A DNA stretch of 64,000 nucleotides from Deferribacter desulfuricans SSM1 (GTDB lineage Bacteria; Chrysiogenota; Deferribacteres; Deferribacterales; Deferribacteraceae), in assembly GCF_000010985.1 (NCBI RefSeq), contig NC_013939.1:310001-374000 (forward strand). The letters run 5' to 3'. Below are positions 27,403 to 36,189 of this stretch, one piece after another. The position numbers and the translations under genes are program-made. The notes under the pieces were generated by a model, which was not told the DNA's origin, did not search any database, and was given only the letters and a program-made list of their open reading frames with translations. Positions within the stretch are counted from its first letter, which is position 1; each line of letters opens with the position of its first letter.

Positions 27403-27405
27403 ATA

Positions 27406-28686
27406 ATGAAAATAGCGGTGATTGGTTTAGGGTATGTGGGGCTACCTTTGGCAGTAGCTTTTGCAAAAGAGTTTGATGTGATAGGTTTTGATATAAAAAG
27501 AGAAAGGGTAGATGAGCTTAAAAACGGTATAGACTCTACAGGAGAAGTTAGTAGTGAAAAATTGAAAAGTGTATCAATAAAATTCACAAATAACCCAGAA
27601 GACTTAAAAGAAGCTTATTTTTATATTGTTACTGTTCCAACCCCTATTGATAATCATAAAAATCCTGATTTAAAACCACTGATTAAAGCGAGTGAAGTTG
27701 TTGGTAAGTATTTGAAAAAAGGTGATTATGTTGTTTATGAATCTACAGTTTATCCTGGAGTTACTGAAGAAATATGTGTACCAATTTTGGAGCAAGAATC
27801 AGGACTTAAATTTATAAATGATTTTAAAGTAGGTTATTCCCCTGAGCGTATAAATCCTGGTGATAAAATTCATACTTTTGAAAATATAATTAAAGTTGTT
27901 TCAGGTTGCGATAAAGAGAGTCTTGAAAGAATAGCGGAGGTCTATGGCAAGGTTGTTAAAGCAGGTATTTACAAAGCTGAAAGTATAAAAGTAGCTGAAG
28001 CTGCAAAAGTGATAGAAAATACCCAAAGGGATTTAAACATCGCACTGATGAACGAGTTAGCGCTCATCTTTGATAAAATGAATATAGATACTAAAAATGT
28101 TCTTGAGGCGGCTGGAACAAAATGGAATTTTTTAAAGTTTGAGCCCGGTCTTGTGGGTGGTCATTGTATAGGTGTTGACCCATACTATTTAACCTTTAAA
28201 GCACAAGAAATTGGTTATCATCCTCAGGTAATTTTAGCTGGGAGAAAGATTAATGATTATATGGGAAAATTTATTGCTGAAAAAACTGTTAAGCTTTTGA
28301 TTAAAAATGATAAGCTTGTTAAAAACGCTAAAATCCTTATTTTAGGTTTTACTTTCAAAGAAAATATTCCTGATATTAGAAATACAAGAGTAATTGATAT
28401 TTACAATGAATTAATCGAATATGGCACAAATCCTATTGTTTATGAACCGGTGGCTTCGAAAGAGGATATTGAAAGTGAATATGAAATAAAAATGTTAGAT
28501 AGTATAAATAATATTAATAAAGAGTTTGATGCAATAATTATGGCAGTTAAACATGATATATTTTTAAAAGAGTTGAAGAAAAAGGTTATTGAAAATTTAC
28601 TGACAGAAAATGGTGTTTTTGTAGATGTAAAAGGTGTTATGAAAGATAAATTGAACGACGCAAGATTTACTTATTGGAGATTATAA
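27406..28686 (+). CDS. UDP-sugar 6-dehydrogenase (WbpO/TviB group)
   Basis: The 426-residue NAD-dependent enzyme oxidises C6 of a UDP-hexose or UDP-HexNAc to the uronic acid. N-terminal [20 protein letters not shown] binds NAD. Further motifs are [25 protein letters not shown], and the catalytic Cys in [17 protein letters not shown] (about residues 246-262). The pattern [15 protein letters not shown]-like ([20 protein letters not shown]) is typical of the UDP-GlcNAc/GalNAc dehydrogenases rather than UDP-glucose enzymes. It would supply an acidic sugar for the LPS made by the operon. Confidence 0.88.
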   Translation: MKIAVIGLGYVGLPLAVAFAKEFDVIGFDIKRERVDELKNGIDSTGEVSSEKLKSVSIKFTNNPEDLKEAYFYIVTVPTPIDNHKNPDLKPLIKASEVVGKYLKKGDYVVYESTVYPGVTEEICVPILEQESGLKFINDFKVGYSPERINPGDKIHTFENIIKVVSGCDKESLERIAEVYGKVVKAGIYKAESIKVAEAAKVIENTQRDLNIALMNELALIFDKMNIDTKNVLEAAGTKWNFLKFEPGLVGGHCIGVDPYYLTFKAQEIGYHPQVILAGRKINDYMGKFIAEKTVKLLIKNDKLVKNAKILILGFTFKENIPDIRNTRVIDIYNELIEYGTNPIVYEPVASKEDIESEYEIKMLDSINNINKEFDAIIMAVKHDIFLKELKKKVIENLLTENGVFVDVKGVMKDKLNDARFTYWRL

Positions 28687-28699
28687 GAGGTGATTAATT

Positions 28700-29299
28700 A
28701 TGGAGAGCTTAAAAAAGGTAGGAGAGTTTGCTTATAATTTGATATGTAAATGGCATGAGGATAATGATTATATGCCTGATTTAAATAATGATAAACTTAA
28801 TTTATTGGTTTTACAACTTACAAGGTACAATTATGACCTTTGGCATGAAGAGGATAAAGCAAGAGATCCAGATGCTACAGATTCCATTATAGCCAATGTG
28901 AAAAGAAAAATTGATAAGCTAAATCAAAGTAGAAATGACACCATTGAAAAATTGGATGAAGAGATTTTAAGCAATTTAAAAGATGTGAAACCACTTGAAA
29001 ATGCGAAAATGAATAGTGAGACACCCGGAAGTATTATTGATAGAATTACAATAAATGCCTTAAAGATATATCACATGGATGAGCAAACAAAAAGGGAAGA
29101 TGCTTCAAGGGAGCATATCGAAAAGTGCAAATATCGATTGTCAATACTTAAAGAGCAGGCTAAAGATTTACAACAGTGTTTAAATGAATTAATAGATGAT
29201 TTATTAAATGGTCGAAAATTTATGAAAGTTTATCGACAGATGAAGATGTATAATGACCCAAATCTAAATCCTGTATTGTATAAGAAAAACAAAAAGTAA
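28700..29299 (+). CDS. DUF4254-family protein
   Basis: The 199-residue helical protein matches the DUF4254 family: NDKLNLLVLQLTRYNYDLWH then EEDKARDPDATD (about residues 27-60), a pattern that repeats its His/Asp/Arg residues across the family. It is soluble with no signal peptide. The function is not established. The family is often found among LPS sugar genes, and here it sits directly upstream of lpxK (no gap), which supports a role in lipid A/LPS assembly. Confidence 0.75.
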   Translation: MESLKKVGEFAYNLICKWHEDNDYMPDLNNDKLNLLVLQLTRYNYDLWHEEDKARDPDATDSIIANVKRKIDKLNQSRNDTIEKLDEEILSNLKDVKPLENAKMNSETPGSIIDRITINALKIYHMDEQTKREDASREHIEKCKYRLSILKEQAKDLQQCLNELIDDLLNGRKFMKVYRQMKMYNDPNLNPVLYKKNKK

Positions 29300-30202
29300 A
29301 TGACTTTGCCAAAGATAGTTTCGATTGGGAATATTTCTTTAGGTGGGACTGGGAAGACCCCGTTTACAATTTTTTTAGCCAATAAACTTATTTCAAAAGG
29401 GTACAATGTAGCCATACTGTCAAGAGGTTACAAAGGGAAAATAGGGTATAATACAAATCTGATATCAGATGGTAAAAATATATTATTAAAGCCACCTTTG
29501 GCTGCAGATGAGCCTTATATGATTGCTGTTAACTGTCAAGGAGCTATAGTAATCACTGGCAAAGATAGAAATAAAAGTTATCAATATCTTATAGAAAACT
29601 TTAAAAATGTAGATTTTGTTTTACTGGATGATGCTTTTCAGCATCGAAAGATGAAAAGGGATCTGGATATTTTACTTTTAGACCATAAAAATTCTATCTC
29701 CACTGGGTTACCATTCCCTTTTGGATATTTGAGAGAATTCCCCTCTGCTATCAAAAGAGCAGATATTGTTGTTTTTACAAGAGCTGATAGTTTTACAATC
29801 CCTGCAAAGGTTGAAAAATATATAAAAGATAAGTCAACATTTTTTTCTAAAACCAAGCCTGTTGGTGTTTTTTATCAAGATAATTTATATGATTTAGAAT
29901 TTTTAAAGGATAAAAATGTAGTTGCCTTTGCAGGTATTGCTAAAAATAGAAATTTTTTCAAGTTGTTAGAATCTCTTGGTGCTAATTTGGTTTATACGAA
30001 AGGTTTTATGGATCATCACCACTATAGAGAGAAGGAAATAAATTTTTTGCTTAAAATAAAAGATAGATACCAAGCAGATTTATTGATTACTACAGAAAAA
30101 GATTTTGTCAAAATGGATGAAAATTTAAAAAATTTAGTTGCTTATTTAAAAATTGGCATGGAAATTAATGATGAAAATAGGTTAATACAGATAGTAGAAT
30201 AA
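29300..30202 (+). CDS. lpxK: Tetraacyldisaccharide 4'-kinase
   Basis: LpxK phosphorylates the 4' position of the lipid A precursor. The P-loop SIGNISLGGTGKTP lies at residues 8-21, followed by AILSRGYKG, DEPYMIA (catalytic Asp) and LLDDAFQHRKMKRDLDI. It lacks the N-terminal membrane helix of about 40 residues seen in E. coli LpxK; a stop codon lies directly before this ATG, so no longer start exists. The C-terminal FMDHHHYREKEI and TTEKDFVKM motifs are present. It closes the LPS operon. Confidence 0.9.
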   Translation: MTLPKIVSIGNISLGGTGKTPFTIFLANKLISKGYNVAILSRGYKGKIGYNTNLISDGKNILLKPPLAADEPYMIAVNCQGAIVITGKDRNKSYQYLIENFKNVDFVLLDDAFQHRKMKRDLDILLLDHKNSISTGLPFPFGYLREFPSAIKRADIVVFTRADSFTIPAKVEKYIKDKSTFFSKTKPVGVFYQDNLYDLEFLKDKNVVAFAGIAKNRNFFKLLESLGANLVYTKGFMDHHHYREKEINFLLKIKDRYQADLLITTEKDFVKMDENLKNLVAYLKIGMEINDENRLIQIVE

Positions 30203-30220
30203 GAGGGTAAAAACCCTCTT
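30201..30220. terminator. Hairpin between convergent genes
   Basis: The stem AAGAGGGT/ACCCTCTT has a 4-base loop. The T tail is weak on both strands, but its place between the convergent lpxK and ferritin-like genes suggests a shared terminator. Confidence 0.5.
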
Positions 30221-30227
30221 GATTAAG

Positions 30228-30737
30228 TTACATTTCTACGGAAAACTCCATGGTATCAAACCAGAATCCATCGTTTCTGATAGTATCAAGCTCAGCCTGA
30301 ATAATGTTGTAATGTTTCTCTTCAACTTCGGCTAATTTTTCAAAAAACTCTTTTACTTCAGGACTGGTTGCTTTTGAAGCTTCTTCTTTATAAAATTCAT
30401 GAGCTTTTTTCTCATGTTCCAATGCAATCTTTAAAGCTTCTTCATCCCCCAATTCTGCTTTATCAACCTTTTGTAAGCTTGCATCACTGGCATCTGGCAT
30501 AAACTTTGACAAACGTCCAGATGGAACATCTATAACTTCCAATGGTTTCCCTTCCATTATTTGATTTGTAAATTTTTCAATCAGTTCCATATGATCTACT
30601 TCATCCAGAGCAAGCTGGATAAACATATTTTTCCCTGATAAAACCTTTGTTTGTTTTGCAAACTTTAAATAAGTCCTCAACCCCTCTTTTTCTGCTTCAT
30701 AGGCTGTTTTAAGTGCTTTTAGTAATTCGTTTGACAT
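30228..30737 (-). CDS. Ferritin-like (rubrerythrin-family) di-iron protein
   Basis: The 169-residue four-helix protein has the di-iron ligand pattern: AYEAEKEGLRTY (Glu, first helix), LDEVDHMELI (ExxH, second helix), LEHEKKAHEFY (third) and EVEEKHYNII (ExxH, fourth). It lacks the rubredoxin domain of full rubrerythrins, so it is a free ferritin-like domain that may act in peroxide detoxification or iron handling. ATG 30737 is chosen because AGGAGG lies 6 bases before it. It is transcribed alone on the minus strand. Confidence 0.85.
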   Translation of the reverse strand: MSNELLKALKTAYEAEKEGLRTYLKFAKQTKVLSGKNMFIQLALDEVDHMELIEKFTNQIMEGKPLEVIDVPSGRLSKFMPDASDASLQKVDKAELGDEEALKIALEHEKKAHEFYKEEASKATSPEVKEFFEKLAEVEEKHYNIIQAELDTIRNDGFWFDTMEFSVEM

Positions 30738-30865
30738 AGCCACCTCCTAATATTTAACATAGTTTTATTATAAACTTTACAAATTTCATTTCAATATAAA
30801 TATTGAGTTTTACTGATTATTGAAGTATGTATAATTGCATTTTACTAAAATTACGGAGGTCTTAA

Positions 30866-32170
30866 ATGAACCCATTAGCTCAAGAATTAAACGAATTGAT
30901 CAAGCAGGATAACCCAGCTGTCATTGATATGTTATCAACTTTAGGTAAAAATTTATTTATGCCAAAAGGGATTTTAACTCAGTCTGCAGAGGCAAAAGAA
31001 AAAGCACATAAATTTAATGCGACAATCGGTATTGCCACAGAAGGTGACAAGCCAATGTACCTTGATTGTATTTATGAAGCTCTTGATGAGTTTAAACCAA
31101 AAGATTTATTCCCTTATGCTCCTGCTACAGGTAAACCAGAGCTTAGAAAAGTATGGAAAGAGAAAATGATTAAGGAAAACCCTTCTTTAGCAGGTAAACT
31201 CATAGGGACTCCTATTGTAACAAACGCTTTAACTCATGGTTTGAGTATAGTAGCAGATATGTTTATTGATGAAGGTGACTATATTGTGACACCTGATAAA
31301 TTCTGGGGTAATTACAGATTGACATTTTGTGTGAGAAGGGGGGGAGAAGTAGCGACTTTTGATACTTTTACTGCTGATGGTGGATTTAATGTGGATGGTT
31401 TATTAGAAAAAGTAAGAGATTGTGGGGCTGCCAAAGGTAAAGTAGTTGTTTTACTTAACTTCCCAAATAACCCATCCGGTTATATGCCTACAGTTGATGA
31501 AGCTAAAAGAATCGCTGATGGTTTGGTAGAAATAGCGGAAGAAGGGGTAAAAATTGTTGCTGTTACAGATGATGCTTATTTTGGGCTATTTTACGAAGAT
31601 TCGATAAAGGAATCACTTTTTGGTCTTTTGGCTAATAGATCAAACAATCTTTTGGCTATAAAATTGGACGGTGCCACAAAAGAAGAGTATGTGTGGGGAT
31701 TTCGTGTTGGTTTTATCACTTTTGCTGCTACAGAGCCAAAGGAGCAAAATAACTTATTAACTGCTTTAGAAAAGAAAGTGGCGGGTTTAATTAGAGGTAC
31801 TATTTCTAATTGTCCACACCCATCTCAAACATTTGTATTAAGAGCGTTAAATCACCCAGATTTTGCTAAACAGAAAGCTGAAAAGTATGAAATTATGAAA
31901 GCAAGAGCTTTAAAAGTGAAAGAAGTTTTAAGTAGTGGTAAATATAGTGATGAGTTTGATTATTATCCATTTAACTCTGGTTATTTTATGTGTTTGAAAT
32001 TAAAAAATGTTGAAGCTGAAGCATTAAGAGTGCATTTGCTTGATAAATATGGAGTAGGAACAATTTCAGTAAACAAAACCGATTTAAGAATTGCTTTTAG
32101 CTGTATTGATGTCAATGATGTAGAAGAGTTGTTTGAGTTGATATATAAAGGTTGTAAGGATTTGCATTAA
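30866..32170 (+). CDS. Class I/II (PLP) aminotransferase
   Basis: The 434-residue enzyme has the fold-type I aminotransferase pattern: NALTHGLSIVADMFIDEGDY near the cofactor site, NFPNNPSGY (about residues 200-208), TDDAYFGLFY, and the PLP lysine in AIKLDGATKEEY (about residues 270-281), followed by the conserved RVGFI. The exact substrate is not readable; a bifunctional aminotransferase acting on branched or aromatic amino acids is possible. GGAGG precedes the ATG. Confidence 0.85.
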   Translation: MNPLAQELNELIKQDNPAVIDMLSTLGKNLFMPKGILTQSAEAKEKAHKFNATIGIATEGDKPMYLDCIYEALDEFKPKDLFPYAPATGKPELRKVWKEKMIKENPSLAGKLIGTPIVTNALTHGLSIVADMFIDEGDYIVTPDKFWGNYRLTFCVRRGGEVATFDTFTADGGFNVDGLLEKVRDCGAAKGKVVVLLNFPNNPSGYMPTVDEAKRIADGLVEIAEEGVKIVAVTDDAYFGLFYEDSIKESLFGLLANRSNNLLAIKLDGATKEEYVWGFRVGFITFAATEPKEQNNLLTALEKKVAGLIRGTISNCPHPSQTFVLRALNHPDFAKQKAEKYEIMKARALKVKEVLSSGKYSDEFDYYPFNSGYFMCLKLKNVEAEALRVHLLDKYGVGTISVNKTDLRIAFSCIDVNDVEELFELIYKGCKDLH

Positions 32171-32172
32171 AT

Positions 32173-32190
32173 GGAGGGGTTTTCCCCTCC
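32173..32190 (+). terminator. Hairpin after the aminotransferase
   Basis: The stem GGAGGGG/CCCCTCC has a TTTT loop, followed by TTTAAAT. It could end part of the transcript; the next gene begins 19 bases later, so some read-through into yedF-selD is likely. Confidence 0.5.
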
Positions 32191-32208
32191 TTTAAATATG
32201 GAGGTTGT

Positions 32209-32802
32209 ATGGTAGTAGATGCAAGAGGAAAAGCTTGTCCAACTCCTGTTATTATGACTAAAAAAGCTCTTGAGAGCATTAAAGAAGGGGTTATTACAGT
32301 TTTAGTTGATAATTTTGCTTCAAAAGAAAATGTATCAAAGTTTGCTGCAAGTCAGGGGTTGACTTGTGAGATTAGTGAAAAAGATGGTTATTTTGAACTT
32401 GTTATAGCAAAAGGCTATACTTGCGATATTGTTAAAAATGAAGAAAAAGATGATAGTAAATCAAAGAGTAAAATAGTGCTGTATGTCGGTAGTGATGCAA
32501 TAGGTAGTGGAAGTGACGAGCTTGGTAAGATATTAATGAAAGGGTTTATTGAAAATATTATAAATCTAGAACTAATGCCATCTACAATCATTTTTGTAAA
32601 TAGTGGTGTATTTCTTACTACTAAAAATGATGATACGGTAAAAGCTTTAAAAGAGCTTGAAGAAAAAGGGGTAGAAATTTTAAGTTGTGGAACATGCTTA
32701 ACCCATTTTGATCTTATGAATGATCTAAAAGTTGGTGAAGTAACTGATGCTTTTAAGGTAATGCAAAGGCTGTTTGATGCTGACAAAGTTATCAGACTTT
32801 AA
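32209..32802 (+). CDS. yedF: YedF, selenium-linked sulfurtransferase-like protein
   Basis: The N-terminal TusA/SirA-like domain (about residues 1-75) has ACPTPVIMTKKAL with Cys10, the likely persulfide or selenium carrier. The C-terminal half (about 88-197) is a DsrE-like domain (SKIVLYVGSDAIGSGSDELG) with a CGTC pair near residue 160. YedF is commonly encoded beside selD and is thought to deliver selenium. Here selD follows after 15 bases. Confidence 0.87.
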   Translation: MVVDARGKACPTPVIMTKKALESIKEGVITVLVDNFASKENVSKFAASQGLTCEISEKDGYFELVIAKGYTCDIVKNEEKDDSKSKSKIVLYVGSDAIGSGSDELGKILMKGFIENIINLELMPSTIIFVNSGVFLTTKNDDTVKALKELEEKGVEILSCGTCLTHFDLMNDLKVGEVTDAFKVMQRLFDADKVIRL

Positions 32803-32817
32803 TATTTTGAGGAAAAA

Positions 32818-33846
32818 GTGATTAAATTAACTCATTTAGCAAAAGCTGCAGGGTGAGCAGCTAAAATAGGTCCGGAGGACCTAAACGAAGCGCTTAATGG
32901 ATTAAAAATATATAGAGATGGCAATGTAATTGTGTCTTTTGAGACGAATGATGATAGTGGTGTTTATAAAATCAATGATGATAAATATTTAGTGCAATCT
33001 GTTGATTTCATTACTCCAGTAGTTGATGATCCATACACTTTTGGAAGAATTGCTGCGATAAATTCTCTCAGTGATATTTATGCGATGGGAGGAGATCCAA
33101 TAACTGCTCTTTCTATTTTGATGTATTCCTGTGAAATAGATAGTGAAATAATAAAAGCTATGATGCAGGGTGCATGTGATGAGCTTGCAAAAGTAAAGTG
33201 CAATCTTGTTGGTGGTCATACGGTAGATGATAATGAAGTAAAATTGGGTTTTTCTGTAACAGGTATGATAACAGGTGATAAGATTTATAAAAATTGTACA
33301 GCAAGAGAAAACGATAAAATTATTTATACCAAGCCTTTGGGGATTGGTGTTTTATCAACTGCTTTAAAAGGTGAGATGACAACAGATGATGAAAATAAGA
33401 TTTTAGAAGATGTAATGCTGTTATCAAATTATGATGCTAGTAAGATTATGAAAAAGTATGATGTTTCTGCTTGCACAGATATCACAGGCTATGGATTAGC
33501 AGGGCATTTATATGAGGTTGCAAAAGGATCAAATAAGACTTTAGTGATAAATTATGAAGATATAAATTTTTTAAGTCCTGCTGTAAAGTATGCAGAGATG
33601 GGTATTATCCCTGCTGGTGCATATTTCAATAAGCAGTTTATTGAATATTTTGTGGATTACTCAAAAGTTGACGAAAAATATAGGATGCTCTTGTTTGATC
33701 CACAGACTTCTGGGGGGCTTGCCATATTTGTATCTGAAGATGATGCTGAAAATCTTTTAAACGACTTAAAAGATAGTGGTTATTCTGATGTAAAGATTAT
33801 AGGTGAAGTGAAAAATTTTAAAGAAAAGTTCCTGATTTTTACCTAA
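32818..33846 (+). CDS. selD: Selenophosphate synthetase, selenocysteine form (UGA at codon 13)
   Basis: SelD makes selenophosphate from selenide and ATP. Reading from GTG 32818, preceded by GAGG, the frame runs V-I-K-L-T-H-L-A-K-A-A-G then TGA (32854-32856) then A-A-K-I-G-P-E-D-L. The position matches the active-site Cys/Sec of SelD in the GxAxK motif, so the TGA is read as selenocysteine, giving 342 residues, a normal size. Downstream motifs are SVDFITPVVDDPYTFGRIAA, VGGHTVDDNE and FDPQTSGGLAIF. A hairpin follows the TGA. A shorter frame from 32932 would lose the catalytic site. Confidence 0.93.
32867..32883 (+). promoter_or_regulatory. Bacterial SECIS element in selD
   Basis: Ten bases after the TGA, TAGGTCC pairs with GGACCTA (7 base pairs) around a GGA loop. 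The spacing and the short stem with G-rich loop fit a bacterial SECIS element recognised by SelB, which directs selenocysteine insertion. Confidence 0.65.
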
Positions 33847-33911
33847 AAGATAAAAAATTTCTTTGATTAGGTTATTTATTTTAAAATTTGAGGGTATTAG
33901 TTTCAAGGTAG

Positions 33912-33940
33912 TTGACAAAAGAATATTTGATATATATAAT
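33912..33940 (+). promoter_or_regulatory. Consensus sigma-70 promoter of rpmH operon
   Basis: TTGACA at 33912-33917 and TATAAT at 33935-33940 have an exact 17-base spacer, a perfect consensus match. The start point would lie near 33947, about 25 bases before rpmH. Confidence 0.9.
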
Positions 33941-33971
33941 CGTGCGCTCTAAAAAATGGAGGTGTGTGTAG

Positions 33972-34115
33972 ATGGCTCAAATGTTGACTATGAAAAAACC
34001 AAGTAACATTAAAAGAAAGCGTAAACACGGTTTCCGTGCAAGGATGAAAACTAGGGGCGGTAGATTGGTATTAAAGAGAAGAAGAGCTAAGGGGCGCAAA
34101 AGATTAACTGTATAA
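33972..34115 (+). CDS. rpmH: Ribosomal protein L34
   Basis: The 47-residue product has the L34 core [37 protein letters not shown] lies 8 bases before the ATG. The N-terminus [12 protein letters not shown] is a few residues longer than usual (most begin MKRTYQPS or similar). It heads the rnpA-yidD-yidC-jag operon. Confidence 0.94.
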   Translation: MAQMLTMKKPSNIKRKRKHGFRARMKTRGGRLVLKRRRAKGRKRLTV

Positions 34116-34118
34116 TGA

Positions 34119-34466
34119 ATGAAATTTACTTTTAAAAAATATGAGCGAATTAGGAAAAAGAAAGAGTTTGAGCATGTTTTTTCTAGTGGCCGATGGCTAA
34201 ATAGCAAATATGTTGATATTTGCTATGCCTTTGGTCAGAGTAGAAAAGCTGGTTTTATAGTTAGCAAAAAGATTAGCAAAAAAGCAGTTATAAGAAATAA
34301 GGTAAAGAGAAAATTAAGAGAAATTTATAGACTCAACAAACATAGTTTACCTGATAATTTACAGTTAATTATAGTGGCTAAAAAAGGGGTAGACAAACTA
34401 AAGTATAGTGATTTAGAAAATGAAATTAAAACACTTTTTAACTACATTTCTGATAAAATTGATTGA
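34119..34466 (+). CDS. rnpA: Ribonuclease P protein component
   Basis: The 115-residue RNase P protein helps RnpB RNA cut tRNA 5' leaders. The RNR signature region is [30 protein letters not shown] (in two halves, about residues 44-75). It begins 3 bases after rpmH, the classical gene order. It overlaps yidD by 47 bases. Confidence 0.94.
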   Translation: MKFTFKKYERIRKKKEFEHVFSSGRWLNSKYVDICYAFGQSRKAGFIVSKKISKKAVIRNKVKRKLREIYRLNKHSLPDNLQLIIVAKKGVDKLKYSDLENEIKTLFNYISDKID

Positions 34467-34647
34467 TTTTTATCAAATCTTGTTGTCACCTTTCTTAGGT
34501 AGGAATTGTAGATATTACCCAACCTGTTCTCAATATGCTAAAGAAGCTATTGTTAAAAAAGGGATTTTGCGTGGGTTGTTGTTGTCACTTTGGCGAATTT
34601 TACGATGTAATCCATTTAGTAAAGGTGGATATGACCCTGTTAAGTGA
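34420..34647 (+). CDS. yidD: Membrane protein insertion efficiency factor YidD
   Basis: The 75-residue protein contains the family motif [17 protein letters not shown] (about residues 30-46) and [13 protein letters not shown] at the end. A hydrophobic N-terminus and amphipathic helix are visible. YidD assists YidC in membrane protein insertion. The start overlaps rnpA, as in many genomes. Confidence 0.93.
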   Translation: MKLKHFLTTFLIKLIDFYQILLSPFLGRNCRYYPTCSQYAKEAIVKKGILRGLLLSLWRILRCNPFSKGGYDPVK

Positions 34648-34666
34648 ATTTAGGAGGATATAGATT

Positions 34667-36181
34667 ATGGACAAAAGGACGCTAATTGCTGTTTTACTAA
34701 GTATTTTGGTTTTGATGATTTTTCAGTTTATGTATACACCAAGTCAGGCTCCAGTAGTAAGCGAAAATAAAACTGCTGAGAGCACTCCCAATGTAAACAA
34801 AGAGCCTGAAAAGATTGATTTAAATATTGCTCAAAAAAGTAATGAGAAATCATTTAAACCGGATGTGTTTGAAGTATCTACTGATTATGTTAGTATAAGT
34901 TTCGATAAAAATAGTGGGGATGTTTATTCTGCAGCTATTCTAAAATATAGAAATAAAGATATTGGCAAAGTGGTTTTCAAAGATGGAGAAAAAAATTATC
35001 TTTCAATAGATAATTTAAATTATGATAAAGTAGAGTATAACCTTGAAAAAGGTAAAGATAATACAATAGTAAACTTTAATTGTTTTGTTGGCGATGTTGT
35101 AATTACCAAAAGCTATAGAATTTCTAACAAAAAGTACTTAATCGATTATTATTTAAAGATAAGCAATACTGGCGATAAAACGGTAAAATTACCTCTTACA
35201 ATTACAATCGGCCCTGATTTTGGAGAAGGTTTTGAAAAGAGTAAGTATGCATTTGAGGGGCCTATAATATTTGATGGGAAAAAAGTTTATAAGGAAAGAC
35301 CTGATAAGGTTAAGAAAGATGTAGTTGTAAACAAACCTTTATGGATTGGATATACCACTAAGTATTTTCTCTTTTCTACGGCCACAAACTTTGAAAAAGG
35401 GTTTATTAAGAAATACAAAGATTCTGCCATTGTTGGTGGTGAAATAAATTATATCCTCAATCCAAGAGAAACAAAACAACTAAAACTTGCTTTATTTACT
35501 GGGCCAAAAGAGTACAAACTTTTAAAAAGCTCAGGGTATAAATTTGAAAAAAGTATAAATTTTGGCATTTTTTCATTTCTAGCAATCCCAATGCTTTTAC
35601 TACTCAATATGTTTTATAGTTTTCTTCACAACTATGGGGTTGCGATTATATTACTTACAATAATTATTAAGATAGTTACTTATCCTCTTACATTGAAAAG
35701 TATGACTTCCATGAAAAAAATGCAGCTGATTCAGCCTGAGATTCAAAAAATCAGAGAAAAGTTTAAGGGTGACCCTCAGAAGATGAATGCTGCGATGATG
35801 GAGCTCTATAAAAAATACGGTGTAAACCCTATGGGTGGGTGTCTTCCAATGTTGATTCAGATACCAATATTTTTTGCATTGTACAAGGCGCTTCTTGTAT
35901 CGATAGAGTTAAAAGGTTCACCATTTTTTGGTTGGATTACAGATCTATCTATGAAAGATCCATATTATATTACTCCTATTTTAATGGGTATAACTATGTT
36001 TATTCAGCAGAAAATGACTCCACAGGCTGGTGATCCAACTCAGCAAAAACTATTTATGTTTATGCCTATTATATTCACATTTCTGTTTTTAAATTTCCCA
36101 TCTGGTCTTGTAATTTATTGGCTAACAAATAACATACTCACTATTATTCAACAGTATTTTATTAACAAGAAAACAGTGTGA
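34667..36181 (+). CDS. yidC: Membrane protein insertase YidC
   Basis: The 504-residue insertase has an N-terminal membrane helix, a large periplasmic domain (about residues 30-290) and the conserved five-helix core: GVAIILLTIIIKIVTYPLT (about 325-343), MKKMQLIQPEIQKIREKF and NPMGGCLPMLIQIPIFFALY. The conserved Arg in the core is not at an obvious unusual place. The long periplasmic domain is of the Gram-negative type. GGAGG lies before the ATG. Confidence 0.95.
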   Translation: MDKRTLIAVLLSILVLMIFQFMYTPSQAPVVSENKTAESTPNVNKEPEKIDLNIAQKSNEKSFKPDVFEVSTDYVSISFDKNSGDVYSAAILKYRNKDIGKVVFKDGEKNYLSIDNLNYDKVEYNLEKGKDNTIVNFNCFVGDVVITKSYRISNKKYLIDYYLKISNTGDKTVKLPLTITIGPDFGEGFEKSKYAFEGPIIFDGKKVYKERPDKVKKDVVVNKPLWIGYTTKYFLFSTATNFEKGFIKKYKDSAIVGGEINYILNPRETKQLKLALFTGPKEYKLLKSSGYKFEKSINFGIFSFLAIPMLLLLNMFYSFLHNYGVAIILLTIIIKIVTYPLTLKSMTSMKKMQLIQPEIQKIREKFKGDPQKMNAAMMELYKKYGVNPMGGCLPMLIQIPIFFALYKALLVSIELKGSPFFGWITDLSMKDPYYITPILMGITMFIQQKMTPQAGDPTQQKLFMFMPIIFTFLFLNFPSGLVIYWLTNNILTIIQQYFINKKTV

Positions 36182-36189
36182 GGAGTGTT

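Noticed and set aside
32932-33846. SelD starting at 32932
   Set aside because: This start loses the catalytic N-terminus; the reading through the UGA at 32854 with a hairpin explains the gene better.
33847-34115. Replication origin next to rpmH
   Set aside because: rpmH-rnpA often lies near dnaA/oriC, but no dnaA gene and no cluster of DnaA-box-like sequences was seen here.
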